Shown: positions 18,680 through 28,500 of the stretch, one piece after another
Layout of the letters: each line of letters begins with the position of its first letter
How positions within the stretch are numbered: the stretch's first letter is position 1
Source of the DNA: Acidobacteriota bacterium
Lineage (GTDB): Bacteria; Acidobacteriota; Blastocatellia; RBC074
Length of the DNA: 64,000 bases
Direction of reading: 5' to 3'
NCBI GenBank assembly: GCA_016196035.1
Contig: JACPYM010000114.1
Coordinates: 1 to 64,000 of the forward strand
Made by a program: the position numbers and the translations under genes
The notes under the pieces: model-generated
What the model saw: the letters and a program-made list of their open reading frames with translations, nothing else
Database searches by the model: none
Told to the model about the DNA's origin: nothing

Positions 18680-21600
18680 TTATGGTTTCGTGATCGCTTC
18701 GTCCAGATTCAACAGCAGGCTGGCGGTCATTGTGTATGCCGCCAACTCTGCCGCGTTCAACGTAGCATTGTTGCGCTTTTGGCCGATCAGCAACAGCTTT
18801 TCGGCAGCCTGTGGTTGCTGGCGAAAATAGTCGAGTTGAGAACCCAGACTTTTTTGCAGCATCTGCAATTCATCGGCGTCAGGCTGCCGCGAAGTCACGG
18901 CGCGAAAGGCCCACGCCAACCGTTGTTGCGGCGTCGCGCCGCCCGCCAGCAACATGCGTTCGGCCAGCAGGCGGGCGGCTTCGACATAGGTCACATCGTT
19001 CATCAGGTTCAGCGCCTGCAAGGGCGTGTTGGTGCGCGTTTCGCGGACGGTGCATTGTTCGCGCGCCGTGGCGTCAAAGACCTGCATACTGGGATTGAGG
19101 ACGGTGCGCTTCCAGTAAGTGTACAAACTGCGCCGCCACAAATCCGCGCCTTGGGCTTGCGCATAATCAGTCATGTTGGAAAAGACCATGTCCTTCAGCA
19201 GACCCGCCGGTTGATACGGCTTCACCGAAGGCCCACCTTGTTTTTCGACCAGCAGCCCGGCAACAAAGAGGGCCTGATCGCGGATCATTTCTGCCGGCAG
19301 CCGCAAACGCGGCCCGCGCGCCAACAGGCGATTGTCAGGATCATCGGATTGCGGATTGCGGCCTTGCAGTGTGGATGATTGCGGATTAGTAAGCTCGGCT
19401 CGTTTGGATGATTGACGATAGGTTGCGCTCATCACGATGGTTTTGAGCAGTCGTTTAATGTTCCAGGCATTCGGTTGCCGTTGACTACAGTCTGCAATCC
19501 GCCATCCGCAATCCGCCATCCGCAATTCCACCGCCAGCCAATCCAACAATTCCGGATGCGAGGGCAGTTCGCCTTGCGCGCCAAAATCTTCGATCGTTTT
19601 GACGAGGCCCGTGCCAAAGAGCATTTGCCAAAAGCGATTGACCGTCACACGCGCCGTTAGCGGGTTTGCGGCGCTCACCAGCCAGCGGGCGAATTCGAGC
19701 CGATTGGCCGGCGGCGTTGTCGAGGGCGCGCACAAGGCAGCGGGTAACCCGCGCGGCACGATTTCGCCGGGCGCGTCGTAAGCGCCGCGTCGCAAAATGT
19801 GCGCGGGACGCGGCGCGGCGGTTTCGTCCATCACCATCACCAGCGGATAGGTGCGTTCGTGTTGCAGCAACGCCAGCCGGGCAGCCGCGCGTTGACGATA
19901 GGCTTGCCGCACTTCAGCAGGCGCATAACTCGACTGCCAGGCATTGAGCAGTTTCAGCCGCTGCGCCGTGCTGCGTTGCGCGGTTGGCAGCGCGGCAATT
20001 TTGGGCAAGGCCTCGGCACACGCCAGCACAGCGATGTCGTCGGCGCCTGGCAGCGCCTGATACAAACGCACTTCGCTGAGCTGTCCTTTGAAACGGAGTT
20101 CCGGCCCGCCGCCCGCGCCGATTTTTAAGGTCGCGCTGCTGTCGGCAAAGGTGCGAAAGATGCGCGTGAGATTGGGCTTGAGCGTTTGTTTGCGTCCGTC
20201 GAGATAGATTTGCGCGCGTTCGTAATTTTCGCGCCCGTCAAACAGCGCGACGACGTGGTGCCATTGTTTGAGGGGGATCGCCTCAGCGGTTTCGACGCGC
20301 CAGGCATCGTCGGGAAAGGCGCTCACGGCGTTCCAGTGCAACTTGTCATTGAGCAGGAACAAACCGTAGCCGCGCGTTTTGGGCACGCCGTTTTCCGTTT
20401 CGCCTGCCACTTCTTGCATCTTTGTCAGCAACGCGCCCGCGTTTTCGGATTCGGCATAAAACCACAGCGAAACGGCAAATTGATCGCGGTGCTCGACCAA
20501 GCGGTCTTGGTAATCAAAATTGCCGATGCGCCCGGCTTCATAAAAGAGCTGGCCGTCGAAGATCGTTGCTTCGCCTGCGGGCACTGTCGTGTGCGTGGGC
20601 GTGCCTGCGCGAAACGCGAGCACTGGCGGTGTGTTGGCGGTGGCAATTGGGATAGCCGCGTAACCCGCCGTGACGCGCGCTTTTTCTTGCAACAGGATTT
20701 CGCCTTGCGCCTGCGCGCCTAGCGAGTGACGGAACAACAGGTTTTCTGACGGAAACCATTGTTGCGGCGTGCTGACAGCGGACAATGAACGCTCCCAATG
20801 CCGGCGCGTGGCGGCGTGCTGTTGGGTCAATTGCTGTAAGTTCTGTTCGGCCTGCGCAAGCTGTGCTTGCAATTTTTTCGCCTGCGCCTGTTGCTCACGC
20901 GTCGGCGCGTACAGGAACGGCGGCGAGTTGTGATAGGCCGAGCGCCCGTCTTCGCGGATGCTGTTGAAGTAGGCGTAAAGCCGGTAATACTCCTGTTGCG
21001 TGAACGGATCGTACTTGTGATTGTGGCAACGCGCGCAACCCAGGGTCAGGCCCAGAAAGACGGTGGAGGTGGTATCCACGCGATCCACGACGTATTCGAC
21101 TGCGTATTCTTCCGGCACCAACCCGTCTTCCGAATTCTGGCGATGATTGCGGTTGAAGCCGGTGGCGAGGCGTTGATTCAAAGTCGGGTTGGGCAACAGA
21201 TCGCCGCCGAGTTGTTCGATGGTGAATTGATCGAACGGCATGTTTTGATTGAAGGCTTCGATCACCCAATCGCGCCAGCGCCACATCTCGCGGTCGCCAT
21301 CGTTTTGATACCCGTTCGTGTCGGCATAGCGCGCGGCATCCAGCCATTTGAACGCCATCCGCTCGCCATATCGCGGCGAGGCTAGCAAACGATCCACGAT
21401 CGTCTCGTATGCATTCGGCGCCGTGTCGTTCAGAAAGGCATCCAGTTCCGGAACGGTCGGTGGCAAGCCGGTCAGATCGAAAGAAAGCCGCCGCAGCAAG
21501 GTCGCGCGCTCTGCTGCGGGCGCGGGTTGCACGCCCTCACGCTCAAGCCGGGCGAGCACAAAATAATCAATGGCATTTTTCGGCCACGCGCTGTTTTTGA

Positions 21601-22048
21601 CGGCGGGCAAGGCCGGGCGGATGGGCGGGACAAAGGCCCAATGCGTTTCCCAATGCGCGCCTTGCCTGGTCCATTCGGTCAGCGTTGCGATTTCGCGGGG
21701 CGTCAGCGTGCGGCCTGCATCCGCCGGGGGCATGCGCATGGCCGCGTTAGCGTGCGTGATGCGTTTGACGAGTTCGCTTTGCTCCGGCTGGCCCGGCACG
21801 ATGGCGCGCCGCCCACGACTTAGTTCCGCTTTCGCGGCGGCTTCTGTATCCAGCCGCAGCCTGATCTTTTTCGCGGTGGCATCCGGCCCGTGGCAAACAA
21901 AACATTTCTCCGCCAGGATCGGGCGCACGTCGCGATTGAATTGAATGGCGGACGGGGAGTACGTGGCCGTTTGTTGCGCAACCGCGCTGATTGCCACAAA
22001 CAGCACACAGAAACTGCGCAAAGACTGGCGCCGCAGGAAGGTGTGCAT
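18680..22048 (-). CDS. PSCyt1/DUF1549/LamG/DUF1553 protein
   Basis: A 1,122-residue exported protein of the planctomycete-type cytochrome group. After a signal peptide comes a PSCyt1 domain with one haem site (CFVCHGPD, about residue 51), then DUF1549 (about 165-370), a LamG/concanavalin-like domain (about 490-690) and DUF1553 (about 800-1,110). It pairs with the DUF1501 gene downstream; the role of these pairs is unknown, with glycan breakdown often suggested. The DUF1553 part carries two extra peptides, containing MADCGWRIADC and NPQSSTLQGRNPQS, that look like translated palindromic repeat (19360-19530) inserted in frame. The start at 22048 has GAGG 11 bases upstream. Confidence 0.88.
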   Translation of the reverse strand: MHTFLRRQSLRSFCVLFVAISAVAQQTATYSPSAIQFNRDVRPILAEKCFVCHGPDATAKKIRLRLDTEAAAKAELSRGRRAIVPGQPEQSELVKRITHANAAMRMPPADAGRTLTPREIATLTEWTRQGAHWETHWAFVPPIRPALPAVKNSAWPKNAIDYFVLARLEREGVQPAPAAERATLLRRLSFDLTGLPPTVPELDAFLNDTAPNAYETIVDRLLASPRYGERMAFKWLDAARYADTNGYQNDGDREMWRWRDWVIEAFNQNMPFDQFTIEQLGGDLLPNPTLNQRLATGFNRNHRQNSEDGLVPEEYAVEYVVDRVDTTSTVFLGLTLGCARCHNHKYDPFTQQEYYRLYAYFNSIREDGRSAYHNSPPFLYAPTREQQAQAKKLQAQLAQAEQNLQQLTQQHAATRRHWERSLSAVSTPQQWFPSENLLFRHSLGAQAQGEILLQEKARVTAGYAAIPIATANTPPVLAFRAGTPTHTTVPAGEATIFDGQLFYEAGRIGNFDYQDRLVEHRDQFAVSLWFYAESENAGALLTKMQEVAGETENGVPKTRGYGLFLLNDKLHWNAVSAFPDDAWRVETAEAIPLKQWHHVVALFDGRENYERAQIYLDGRKQTLKPNLTRIFRTFADSSATLKIGAGGGPELRFKGQLSEVRLYQALPGADDIAVLACAEALPKIAALPTAQRSTAQRLKLLNAWQSSYAPAEVRQAYRQRAAARLALLQHERTYPLVMVMDETAAPRPAHILRRGAYDAPGEIVPRGLPAALCAPSTTPPANRLEFARWLVSAANPLTARVTVNRFWQMLFGTGLVKTIEDFGAQGELPSHPELLDWLAVELRMADCGWRIADCSQRQPNAWNIKRLLKTIVMSATYRQSSKRAELTNPQSSTLQGRNPQSDDPDNRLLARGPRLRLPAEMIRDQALFVAGLLVEKQGGPSVKPYQPAGLLKDMVFSNMTDYAQAQGADLWRRSLYTYWKRTVLNPSMQVFDATAREQCTVRETRTNTPLQALNLMNDVTYVEAARLLAERMLLAGGATPQQRLAWAFRAVTSRQPDADELQMLQKSLGSQLDYFRQQPQAAEKLLLIGQKRNNATLNAAELAAYTMTASLLLNLDEAITKP
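19360..19530. repeat. Inverted repeat arms inside the DUF1553 coding region
   Basis: Within the gene, ggattgcggattgcgg at about 19356-19372 and gcggatt at 19381 face a tandem of atccgccatccgcaatcc at about 19496-19525. Between the arms lie about 100 bases encoding the conserved IKRLLKTIVMSATYRQSS block. Both arms keep the frame open and add roughly 15-20 residues each that the family lacks. The unit resembles the gcggaat arrays at 35082-35257. Confidence 0.75.
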
Positions 22049-22198
22049 TGCAGGAATAGCCCTCAAAGTCAGATGAACTTGTTTGGTGAGACGTCCGGGT
22101 GATGCAAGCGTCCGCTGCTATTGGGATGGCAAATCCCGTTGGCGTCAAGTGCTGTCAGGCTGCCCGGACAGATTTTCACCGCCACTTTGCTAAACTTA

Positions 22199-22374
22199 GA
22201 TCGGTTTTCACTTCGGTGTACGGGAAACCCGCGCAGCGGGACAGTACCGCGCGCGTGAGTAAGCGGCACGTTGACAGTTCAACCCTGGGTGCAAGCCTGA
22301 CGCGCCGCTTGCTCACGCGCGCGGTACTGTCCCAGCGTCAACTGACTCCCGTAAACGCAATTGAAAACCGCTCT
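22199..22374. repeat. Palindromic repeat, family B copy 1
   Basis: Outer arms agatcggttttcac and gaaaaccgctct, core arms gggacagtaccgcgcgcgtg and its complement cacgcgcgcggtactgtccc. Total about 175 bases. Copies: 33729-33899, 44215-44391, 48117-48212 (short), 56922-57100. It lies upstream of the DUF1553 gene, in a 640-base gene-poor gap. Confidence 0.88.
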
Positions 22375-22490
22375 AGTTGCGCGCACGCGCTCACGGGTCA
22401 GACCTCTGCACTTTAGTAACTCATTACACGAGAAACTAAGTTATCTCGTGTTTTGAAAATTGTTTTTGCCGCGTTAGCGGCGGTTGAATT

Positions 22491-22590
22491 TAGCCGTGGG
22501 TTTTCAACCCACGGTATCCGCGCCACAAACCCGCGTCGCGTCAGCGACGCTTGAATGGTCGCGTGTTTCAAGCGTCGCTGACGCGACGCG
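22491..22590. repeat. Palindromic element, family D copy 2
   Basis: A ccgtgggttttcaacccacgg hairpin-type stem at about 22494-22514 is followed by perfect 24-base inverted arms at 22532-22555 and 22567-22590 that contain gtcgcgtcagcgacgc. The same two modules make up the element at 1-141. Between this and the preceding family B element (22375-22490) I see no gene. Confidence 0.8.
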
Positions 22591-22695
22591 CAATGCTGAA
22601 CATTTCGACCTTTACACCGACTATTTGATTAGCTCGCTTGGGCCAACTACGGCGACGGGCTTGTCTTCCTTGCTGGATGGGCAGTTGAGTCATGA

Positions 22696-22957
22696 TCAAG
22701 TGACGCGGTTATTAGCCTCCGCACCAATCTCGACCGGCGACACCTGCCGCGTCGCCCCGTCACGCCGCACGTGCGGAACCACCAGTGTATACGGATCGAA
22801 GACCACTACATCCTTCACGCCTTGCGAAAGGTAAAAGCGCGGGCCGATTTCCAGGTCTTTGGCTTCGTAGCCTTTGCTGATTGGTTTCGATCACGGCTTC
22901 AGGTAAGCGCGTAACGGCTTTGCCTTCTTCGTCCGGTTTACCCTCATCGTGGCGCAA
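22696..22957 (-). pseudogene. Remnant of an Uma2-family (PD-(D/E)XK) gene
   Basis: The minus strand encodes TRLPEAVIE in one frame and then, shifted near 22875, YEAKDLEIGPRFYLSQGVKD and VVVFDPYTLVV, ending in a stop at 22696. These are hallmarks of the C-terminal half of Uma2/DUF820 proteins, putative restriction-like endonucleases that are abundant and often decayed in Acidobacteriota and cyanobacteria. The N-terminal half is missing and the frame is broken, so it should be non-functional. Confidence 0.7.
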
Positions 22958-22970
22958 TCAATCTGTTTTC

Positions 22971-23216
22971 TTAAGCACACAACGAATGTTCACTGGAGGC
23001 TTTCAGCGAACCCAGCATCTCAAGAAGGCAGCGACCTTGAGCCAGTTCATCAAAAACAACTTCCTCCACGATGTAAGGCGGACCGTCATGCCTGCGGTCG
23101 TCTTCTTGATCAAGTCGAATTGCAACGATCACGCGTGTACCGATGTCAGTACGACGCCATCTGCTAGCGGCGAGATAAAACTCCAACCCAATGTAAAAAT
23201 CCGCTTTGGTCATCAT
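22971..23216 (-). CDS. Small conserved-looking hypothetical protein
   Basis: An 81-residue protein, unrecognised by name. It reads as a compact alpha/beta protein: TKADFYIGLEFYLAASRWR, then RTDIGTRVIVAIRLD, an acidic EDDRRHDGPPYIVEEVVFDE and a short tail. The start (ATG at 23216, or the adjacent one at 23213) lies 4 bases after the stop of the methionine-synthesis gene, so it is probably co-transcribed with it. The C-terminal 20 residues may be altered, since an Uma2 remnant follows immediately. No enzymatic motif is visible. Confidence 0.5.
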   Translation of the reverse strand: MMTKADFYIGLEFYLAASRWRRTDIGTRVIVAIRLDQEDDRRHDGPPYIVEEVVFDELAQGRCLLEMLGSLKASSEHSLCA

Positions 23217-23220
23217 AGCT

Positions 23221-25071
23221 TTAACGCAAGGCCTCAAACACTTCCAAGGCAAACGGCACCCGCCCGAACGGGGCGGAAACTTGTACGCCCTGTACGTAAG
23301 GCCGCACTTCGGCCAGCATCTCTTGTGCAATCTTGATGCCTTCTTTGAGCGCAGCCGCGCCATCCTCGCAGTTGCGCATGCGTTCGAGAATGTTGTCGGG
23401 GACGGTGACGCCGGGGACTTCGTTGTTCAGGAACTCGGCGTTGCGGAAACTGACCAGCGGCCAGATGCCGGGGATGATGGGGATGCGGCAGTGTTCGATG
23501 CGTTTCAAGAACGTCTTAAGCTGATCGGTGTCAAAGACCGGTTGCGTGATGGCGTATTCGGCGCCCGCTTCGACCTTGTATTCAAAGCGGCGCAGCTCGT
23601 AATCCAAATCCTGCGCGCCCGGGTTGACGCCGACGCCGATGACGAATTTGGTCGGTTCGCCGATGGAGTTGCCGCCGGGGTCTATGCCGTGGTTCAGGCG
23701 GTTGACCAGATTGCACAGGCCGATGGCGTCAATGTCGAAGACAGCCGTAGCATCGGGATACGGCCCCATCTTCGGCGGGTCGCCCGTGACGAGCAGGAAG
23801 TTGCGCAAGCCCAGCGCCGCCGCGCCCAGCAAGTCAGAAAACATGCCCAACAGATTTCTATCGCGGCAGGCGTAATGCGTGACGGCTTCGAGGCCGACTT
23901 GTTGTTCGATGATCAAGGACACCGCCAGCGCGCCCATGCGCGATTGCGCGCGCGGGCCATCGGGCACGTTGACCGCGTCCACGCCGTTGTCTTTGAGCAG
24001 CCGCACGCTCTTGAGCATGGCGGACGGATCGCAGCCTTTGGGCGGGACGATTTCGACGCTGGTGACGAATTCATTGTTGGCGATCTTCTTCGCCCAACGC
24101 GAACGTTCGGCAAACGGCGTGGGCGGCACGGCTTGAGAGGCGCTCTCTTCGTGCGTGACGGCGGCGATGGAGGTGCGGCCTGGACTGAGCGCGCGCGCTG
24201 CGTCCACCATCAGCTTGATGTGTTCGGGCGTCGTGCCGCAACAACCGCCGACGAAGCGCACGCCCGCGCTGATCAAGCGTTTGGCGTATTCACCCAAGTA
24301 ATCGGGCGAGGCCATGTACATGCGCCGCCCACCGACGTCGCGCGGATTGCCAGCGTTCGGTTGTGCGGACAGGCGGCGCGTCGTGTGCGGGCGCATCTTT
24401 TCGACGGCTTCCAAAATCGTTTGCGGGCCGACCGAACAGTTCAAGCCGATGATGTCATCGGGGCCGAGCCAGGCGTCCAGGCGTTCGGTGAAAACTTCGG
24501 GCGCGGTGCCAAAGGCCGTCTCGCCGCGTTCGTTGATGGTCATCTGCGCGAAGATGACGTGGTCGCACAGTTCGCGCACGGCCAGAATGGCTTGCCGCAT
24601 CTCGGCCAAGTCGTGGAAGGTTTCGAGCACGAAGCAATCCACACCATTTTCCAGCAACACCTGCGCCTGCTCTTTGAAGAGAGCACGCGCCTCGTCCACC
24701 GAAGTCGGGCCGTAAGGTTCGATGCGCACGCCGATGGGCGAAATCGCGCCCGCGATAAACACGTCTTGTTTGGCGGACTCAATGGCGTTGCGCGCGAGCT
24801 TGACGGCGGCGGCATTGATCTCGGCCAGCTTGTCATCCAGCCCTTGTTTCGCCAGCCGCAACCGCGACGCGCCATAAGTATTGGTCTCGATGATTTCCGC
24901 GCCCGCCTTGATGTATTCGCGGTGGATGTTGGCGATCAGGTCAGGCGCGGACAGATTCAACTCGTCATAGCTGCGGTTGATGTAAACGCCCTTGCTGTAA
25001 ATCATCGTGCCCATCGCGCCGTCAAAGACACGCACACGGTCGGCTTGAATAAAGTCTCGAAAGTTTTTCAT
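23221..25071 (-). CDS. Bifunctional homocysteine S-methyltransferase / methylenetetrahydrofolate reductase
   Basis: A 616-residue cytoplasmic fusion. Residues 1-300 are a homocysteine S-methyltransferase: RVFDGAMGTMIYSKG, ETNTYGASRLRL, the zinc-binding LNCSVGPQ and VGGCCGTTPEH. Residues about 320-616 are methylenetetrahydrofolate reductase (MetF): VTSVEIVPPKG, HYACRDRNLLGM, LLVTGDPPK. The same order is found in YitJ of Bacillus. It would make 5-methyl-tetrahydrofolate and methylate homocysteine to methionine. The leader has a SAM-II-like aptamer, a terminator-like hairpin and a sigma70-like promoter, all consistent with repression by S-adenosylmethionine. Confidence 0.93.
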   Translation of the reverse strand: MKNFRDFIQADRVRVFDGAMGTMIYSKGVYINRSYDELNLSAPDLIANIHREYIKAGAEIIETNTYGASRLRLAKQGLDDKLAEINAAAVKLARNAIESAKQDVFIAGAISPIGVRIEPYGPTSVDEARALFKEQAQVLLENGVDCFVLETFHDLAEMRQAILAVRELCDHVIFAQMTINERGETAFGTAPEVFTERLDAWLGPDDIIGLNCSVGPQTILEAVEKMRPHTTRRLSAQPNAGNPRDVGGRRMYMASPDYLGEYAKRLISAGVRFVGGCCGTTPEHIKLMVDAARALSPGRTSIAAVTHEESASQAVPPTPFAERSRWAKKIANNEFVTSVEIVPPKGCDPSAMLKSVRLLKDNGVDAVNVPDGPRAQSRMGALAVSLIIEQQVGLEAVTHYACRDRNLLGMFSDLLGAAALGLRNFLLVTGDPPKMGPYPDATAVFDIDAIGLCNLVNRLNHGIDPGGNSIGEPTKFVIGVGVNPGAQDLDYELRRFEYKVEAGAEYAITQPVFDTDQLKTFLKRIEHCRIPIIPGIWPLVSFRNAEFLNNEVPGVTVPDNILERMRNCEDGAAALKEGIKIAQEMLAEVRPYVQGVQVSAPFGRVPFALEVFEALR

Positions 25072-25091
25072 GGTGATGTTTCCAAATGAAA

Positions 25092-25120
25092 ACGCCTCAC
25101 GTTAGGTTCACGCGAGGCGG
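25092..25120 (-). terminator. Terminator-like hairpin in the methionine-gene leader
   Basis: On the minus strand cgcctcgcgt pairs with acgtgaggcg (one G-T wobble) around a 7-base loop and is followed by TTTTCATTT. It lies 22 bases before the start codon and about 35 bases after the SAM-II-like aptamer, so it may be the expression platform that stops transcription when SAM is bound. Confidence 0.6.
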
Positions 25121-25152
25121 TTGCCAATTTCGATTTGGGCGGCTCCAGAACA

Positions 25153-25206
25153 GGCTCTTTAGCAGTTTTTAGGGTGGAGCAATTCGCCGGAAATCGCCAC
25201 GCGTTG
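25153..25206 (-). promoter_or_regulatory. SAM-II-like riboswitch aptamer
   Basis: On the minus strand the leader reads GTGG, then CGATTTCCGGCGAATTGCT, then CCAC, then a short A-rich joint and GCTAAAGAGCC. GTGG (25200-25197) pairs with CCAC (25177-25174); GATTT, CCG, TTGC and GCTAAA fall at the spacing known for the SAM-II (SAM_alpha) class, which senses S-adenosylmethionine with a pseudoknot. It stands before a methionine-synthesis gene, the expected context. P1 is only 4 base pairs, so covariance analysis is needed for certainty. Confidence 0.7.
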
Positions 25207-25232
25207 AATTGTCGAGTCGAAAATGAAAGGCG

Positions 25233-25262
25233 AATCTAGCGTGCGCTTCGGGGTAGTGTCAA
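25233..25262 (-). promoter_or_regulatory. Sigma70-like promoter for the methionine gene
   Basis: On the minus strand TTGACA (25262-25257) and TAGATT (25238-25233) are separated by 18 bases. Transcription would begin near 25226, about 20 bases before the aptamer, which fits a riboswitch leader. Confidence 0.6.
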
Positions 25263-25283
25263 CCGCAATTTTTGCTGGTTAAA

Positions 25284-25391
25284 GAGAGCGATTACGGAAC
25301 AGACGGAAATAACAGAACAGACAGAAGAGGAACGAAAACCAATCGGTCACGATCCGTGCATTCTGTTATTTCTGTGTGTTCGGTAATCTCC
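25284..25391. repeat. Palindromic repeat, family A copy 2
   Basis: Left arm attacggaacagacggaaat and further units, right arm complementary (atttctgtgtgttcggtaat) with a few mismatches. It separates the divergent methionine gene and TonB receptor gene and lies just upstream of the -35 element of the methionine promoter. Confidence 0.8.
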
Positions 25392-25541
25392 TTTCTGCTC
25401 TTCACGCTGACCACGCACTGCGCTATCATCCGCCCCGTCGCAACCGCGCTTGACGATGGCGACGCCGGCACATTCAGCATTCATCAAGCACTCAACACAT
25501 AGCCGACTGTTTACAGCCGACACCAACCCAGCGAGGTGTTT

Positions 25542-28500
25542 ATGCTCCGCCTGTTGTCTCTTGCGCTACTGCTTTGCGCGTCGTCCATTTTTGCTCATCA
25601 TCTTGACGACCTGGATCACGCCGTGATCGAAGGCCGTCTCACCGACGCCAATGGCGGCGCAATTCCAGCCGCCGCCGTCACGCTCAAACAAATCAACACC
25701 GGCCAGCAACGCCGCGCCGTCAGCAAGGCCGATGGCAGCTTCCGGTTCAGTGCGTTGCTGCCCAGTGTTTATGAATTGCGCATCGTCGCGCAGGGTTTTC
25801 AGACCGTCGTTTACCAAGACGTTCAAACCAGCGCGGGTCAAACCTTGCGGCGCGACTTCGCGCTCAATCCGGCGCAGGTCGCCGAGGAACTCACCATCAG
25901 CGCGACGGCGGGCGAAACGCAGGTGGACACGACGCGCACCATCGTCGGCGGCACGCTCAATCGCGCGCACGTTGACGAATTGCCCGTCGAGACGCGCAAT
26001 GTCTTCGATCTGATTTACTTGCTGCCGGGCGTCGGCGCGCCCGCCTTCACCGACCGCGATTTGGCCGAGGGCGACCGCAAAGATAGCTTTGGCCGCACGC
26101 CCGAAGAGTCGGGTATGTTCAGCCTGAACGGCGGCACCGCGTTTTCAAACAACCTGACGATAGAGGGTCTCGACAACAACGACGACCGCAGCGCGCGCGA
26201 ACGCTTCGTTCCGACAATGGACGCCGTCGAAGAAGTGCAGATCGTCACCAATCAATTTTCGGCGGAGTATGGCCGCGCGTCGGGCGGGCGCATCAACCTG
26301 CGTTTGCGCGGCGGCGCGAATCAGTGGCGCGGGCGCGGCTTTTACTACTTCCGCGATGAGAGCTTGAATGCCAATGCCTATCGGCGCAACGCCGATCCTG
26401 CGCGCGGCTTCCGCTTGCCCTTTCAAAATCACAATCCGGGCGCGAGCTTTGGCGGGCCGCTTAAGAAAGACAAGCTGTTTTTCTTTGCCACCTACGAATA
26501 CGACAACGTGTATGACCGCGCGGACATCGCGGCGCTCGTGCCTGTCGCGGCGAACCCGGCGTTTGCGTTGCCCCAACCGAACGGCGCGAATCTGGGCTTC
26601 ACCGCCAAAGACCGCACGGGCAAAAGCATCGTCGTCAATGACGGCGCGGCGGTGGGCTTGTATGACGAACGCATCACGACGCCGCGTCGCGCCCACACGC
26701 TGCAATGGCGCACCGACGCGCATTTCACTGGCACGCACAGCGCGTTCGGTTTGCTGACGCTGGCGCGCAATCGTGACGAACGCGGCTTCCCCGGTGAACG
26801 GCGCACGCTCGACACTTTGCGCGCGACGGGGCGCAACAGCGTTGGCCTTGCCTTTGGCGATGATTTCATCTTCTCGCCCCGGCTGGTCAACAACGCGCGC
26901 TTTCAGTTCTCGCGCCTGTTGCCGCACGATGCGCCGCCGGGTGATCAGCCCGTCGTGCTGATAGACATTGACGATCCGCGCGATGTGATCGGCGACACCA
27001 GCGACAACGCGCTCACGCGCACTGGCAGCCTGCTGGCTGGTTCCAGCAACACGGGCGGCCTCGAACGGCGCGAGATGCGCTGGCAGGCGCAAGACACGCT
27101 CAGTTATTCACGCGGCGGCCACAACGTGCGCGCGGGCGTGGACGTGCAGGCGATTCGTTCGCGCTTCGTTGATCTGAGCGATGCGTCCGGCACGTTCCGC
27201 TTCGCCTCGGTCGGCGATTTTCTGGCGAACAAACCGGCGCGCTACGAACATCGTTTCAACACCACGTCGGAGTTGCGCAACACCTACGCGGGCGTGTTTG
27301 CGCAGGATGATTGGCGCGTGCGGCGGCAGTTGACCTTTTCATTCGGCGTGCGTTGGGACAATGAGACGATTTTGAAAGACCGCAACAACATCGGGCCGCG
27401 CCTAGCCGTGGCCTGGGCGCCGCGCGGCTCGCATCGGATGGCGGTGCGCGCGGGCTACGGCATCTTTTACAACCGCGCGTTGTTGCGCACGCTGGACGAT
27501 TACACGCTGACCTCGAATGCGTTGCTGGTGGATACGAACAACGCGGCGGCGGCGCGTTTGTTGACTGAATTGAGATTCCCCGCCGTGCTCGCGGCCAACG
27601 ATGCGCGGGTGATGCAGTTGGGTGTGCGCGAGGCGGGCTTTTTGCGACGGCTGGGCAAGGACTTTCGCATCCCTGAAAGCTATCAGGCTTCGCTCGGCAT
27701 CGAACGCGAGTTGCGGCGCGGGACAAAACTGGAGGTCAGCTACGTCTTCAATCGCGGCGCGCACCTCTGGCGCGAGATCAATGCGAATGCGGCGCGCTTG
27801 CCAGCAGGCTTTCGTGATTTTGCGGCTTATCTGACCGCGCGCGATTTCGACAACCGCGTCAACACCCAAACCGGTTTGCGGCCCATCACGACGACAGGCA
27901 ATGCCGACAACGTGCGCTTCGATCTGAGCACGACGACCAGCCGCACTTTCACTGAGGCGGGCCGCTCGTTTGTGCTCTTCGGCTTGAACAATCCTTCGAC
28001 CAGCAACGCGGCGGGCAGTTATCGCTCAGCGCTGGCGGCGTTGCGCAATTTGCGTCCCGACCCGGCCTTGACGCAGGTCGAAGAGTTGCAGGCGCTGGGC
28101 AACAGCGCGTATCACGGCGTCAGTGTTGAAGTGCTGCAACGCCTCAGCAAGCGCGGTTCGTTGCGCGCGTCATACACGCTGAGCAAGCTGATTGACGACG
28201 GCACACTCAACACTTCATCGCCGCTAGTGGTCGGTGATTTTCGGCGCGAGCGGGCCTTGAGCGCGTTGGATACGCGGCACCGCGTTGTGTTGAGCAGTTA
28301 CTATCAATTGCCGAACTGGCTGGCGCGCTTGACGCTGGCGGGAACGTTGCAATTCAGTTCGGCGCGGCCCTTCAACATCAGCCTCGGTTCCAGCGGCAAC
28401 GACCGCAATTTGGATGACGTGAATACCGACCGGCCCAATTTCAGCGGCAATAGTGAAGTGTTGAAATGGCGGCGCGCGAATGAGCCGTTGGCGAATGGCG

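Noticed and set aside
22881-23336. A 151-codon open frame on the plus strand
   Set aside because: It runs antisense to the small 81-residue gene and the Uma2 remnant, both of which read better as protein.
23206-25089. A 627-codon open frame on the plus strand opposite the methionine-synthesis gene
   Set aside because: It is the mirror of a GC-rich real gene; it has Arg/Gln/Asp-rich, unordered composition and no recognisable domain.
25092-25210. SAM-I (S-box) riboswitch in the methionine leader
   Set aside because: A GGCAACC string is present but the four-way junction stems of SAM-I are not; the SAM-II layout fits better.
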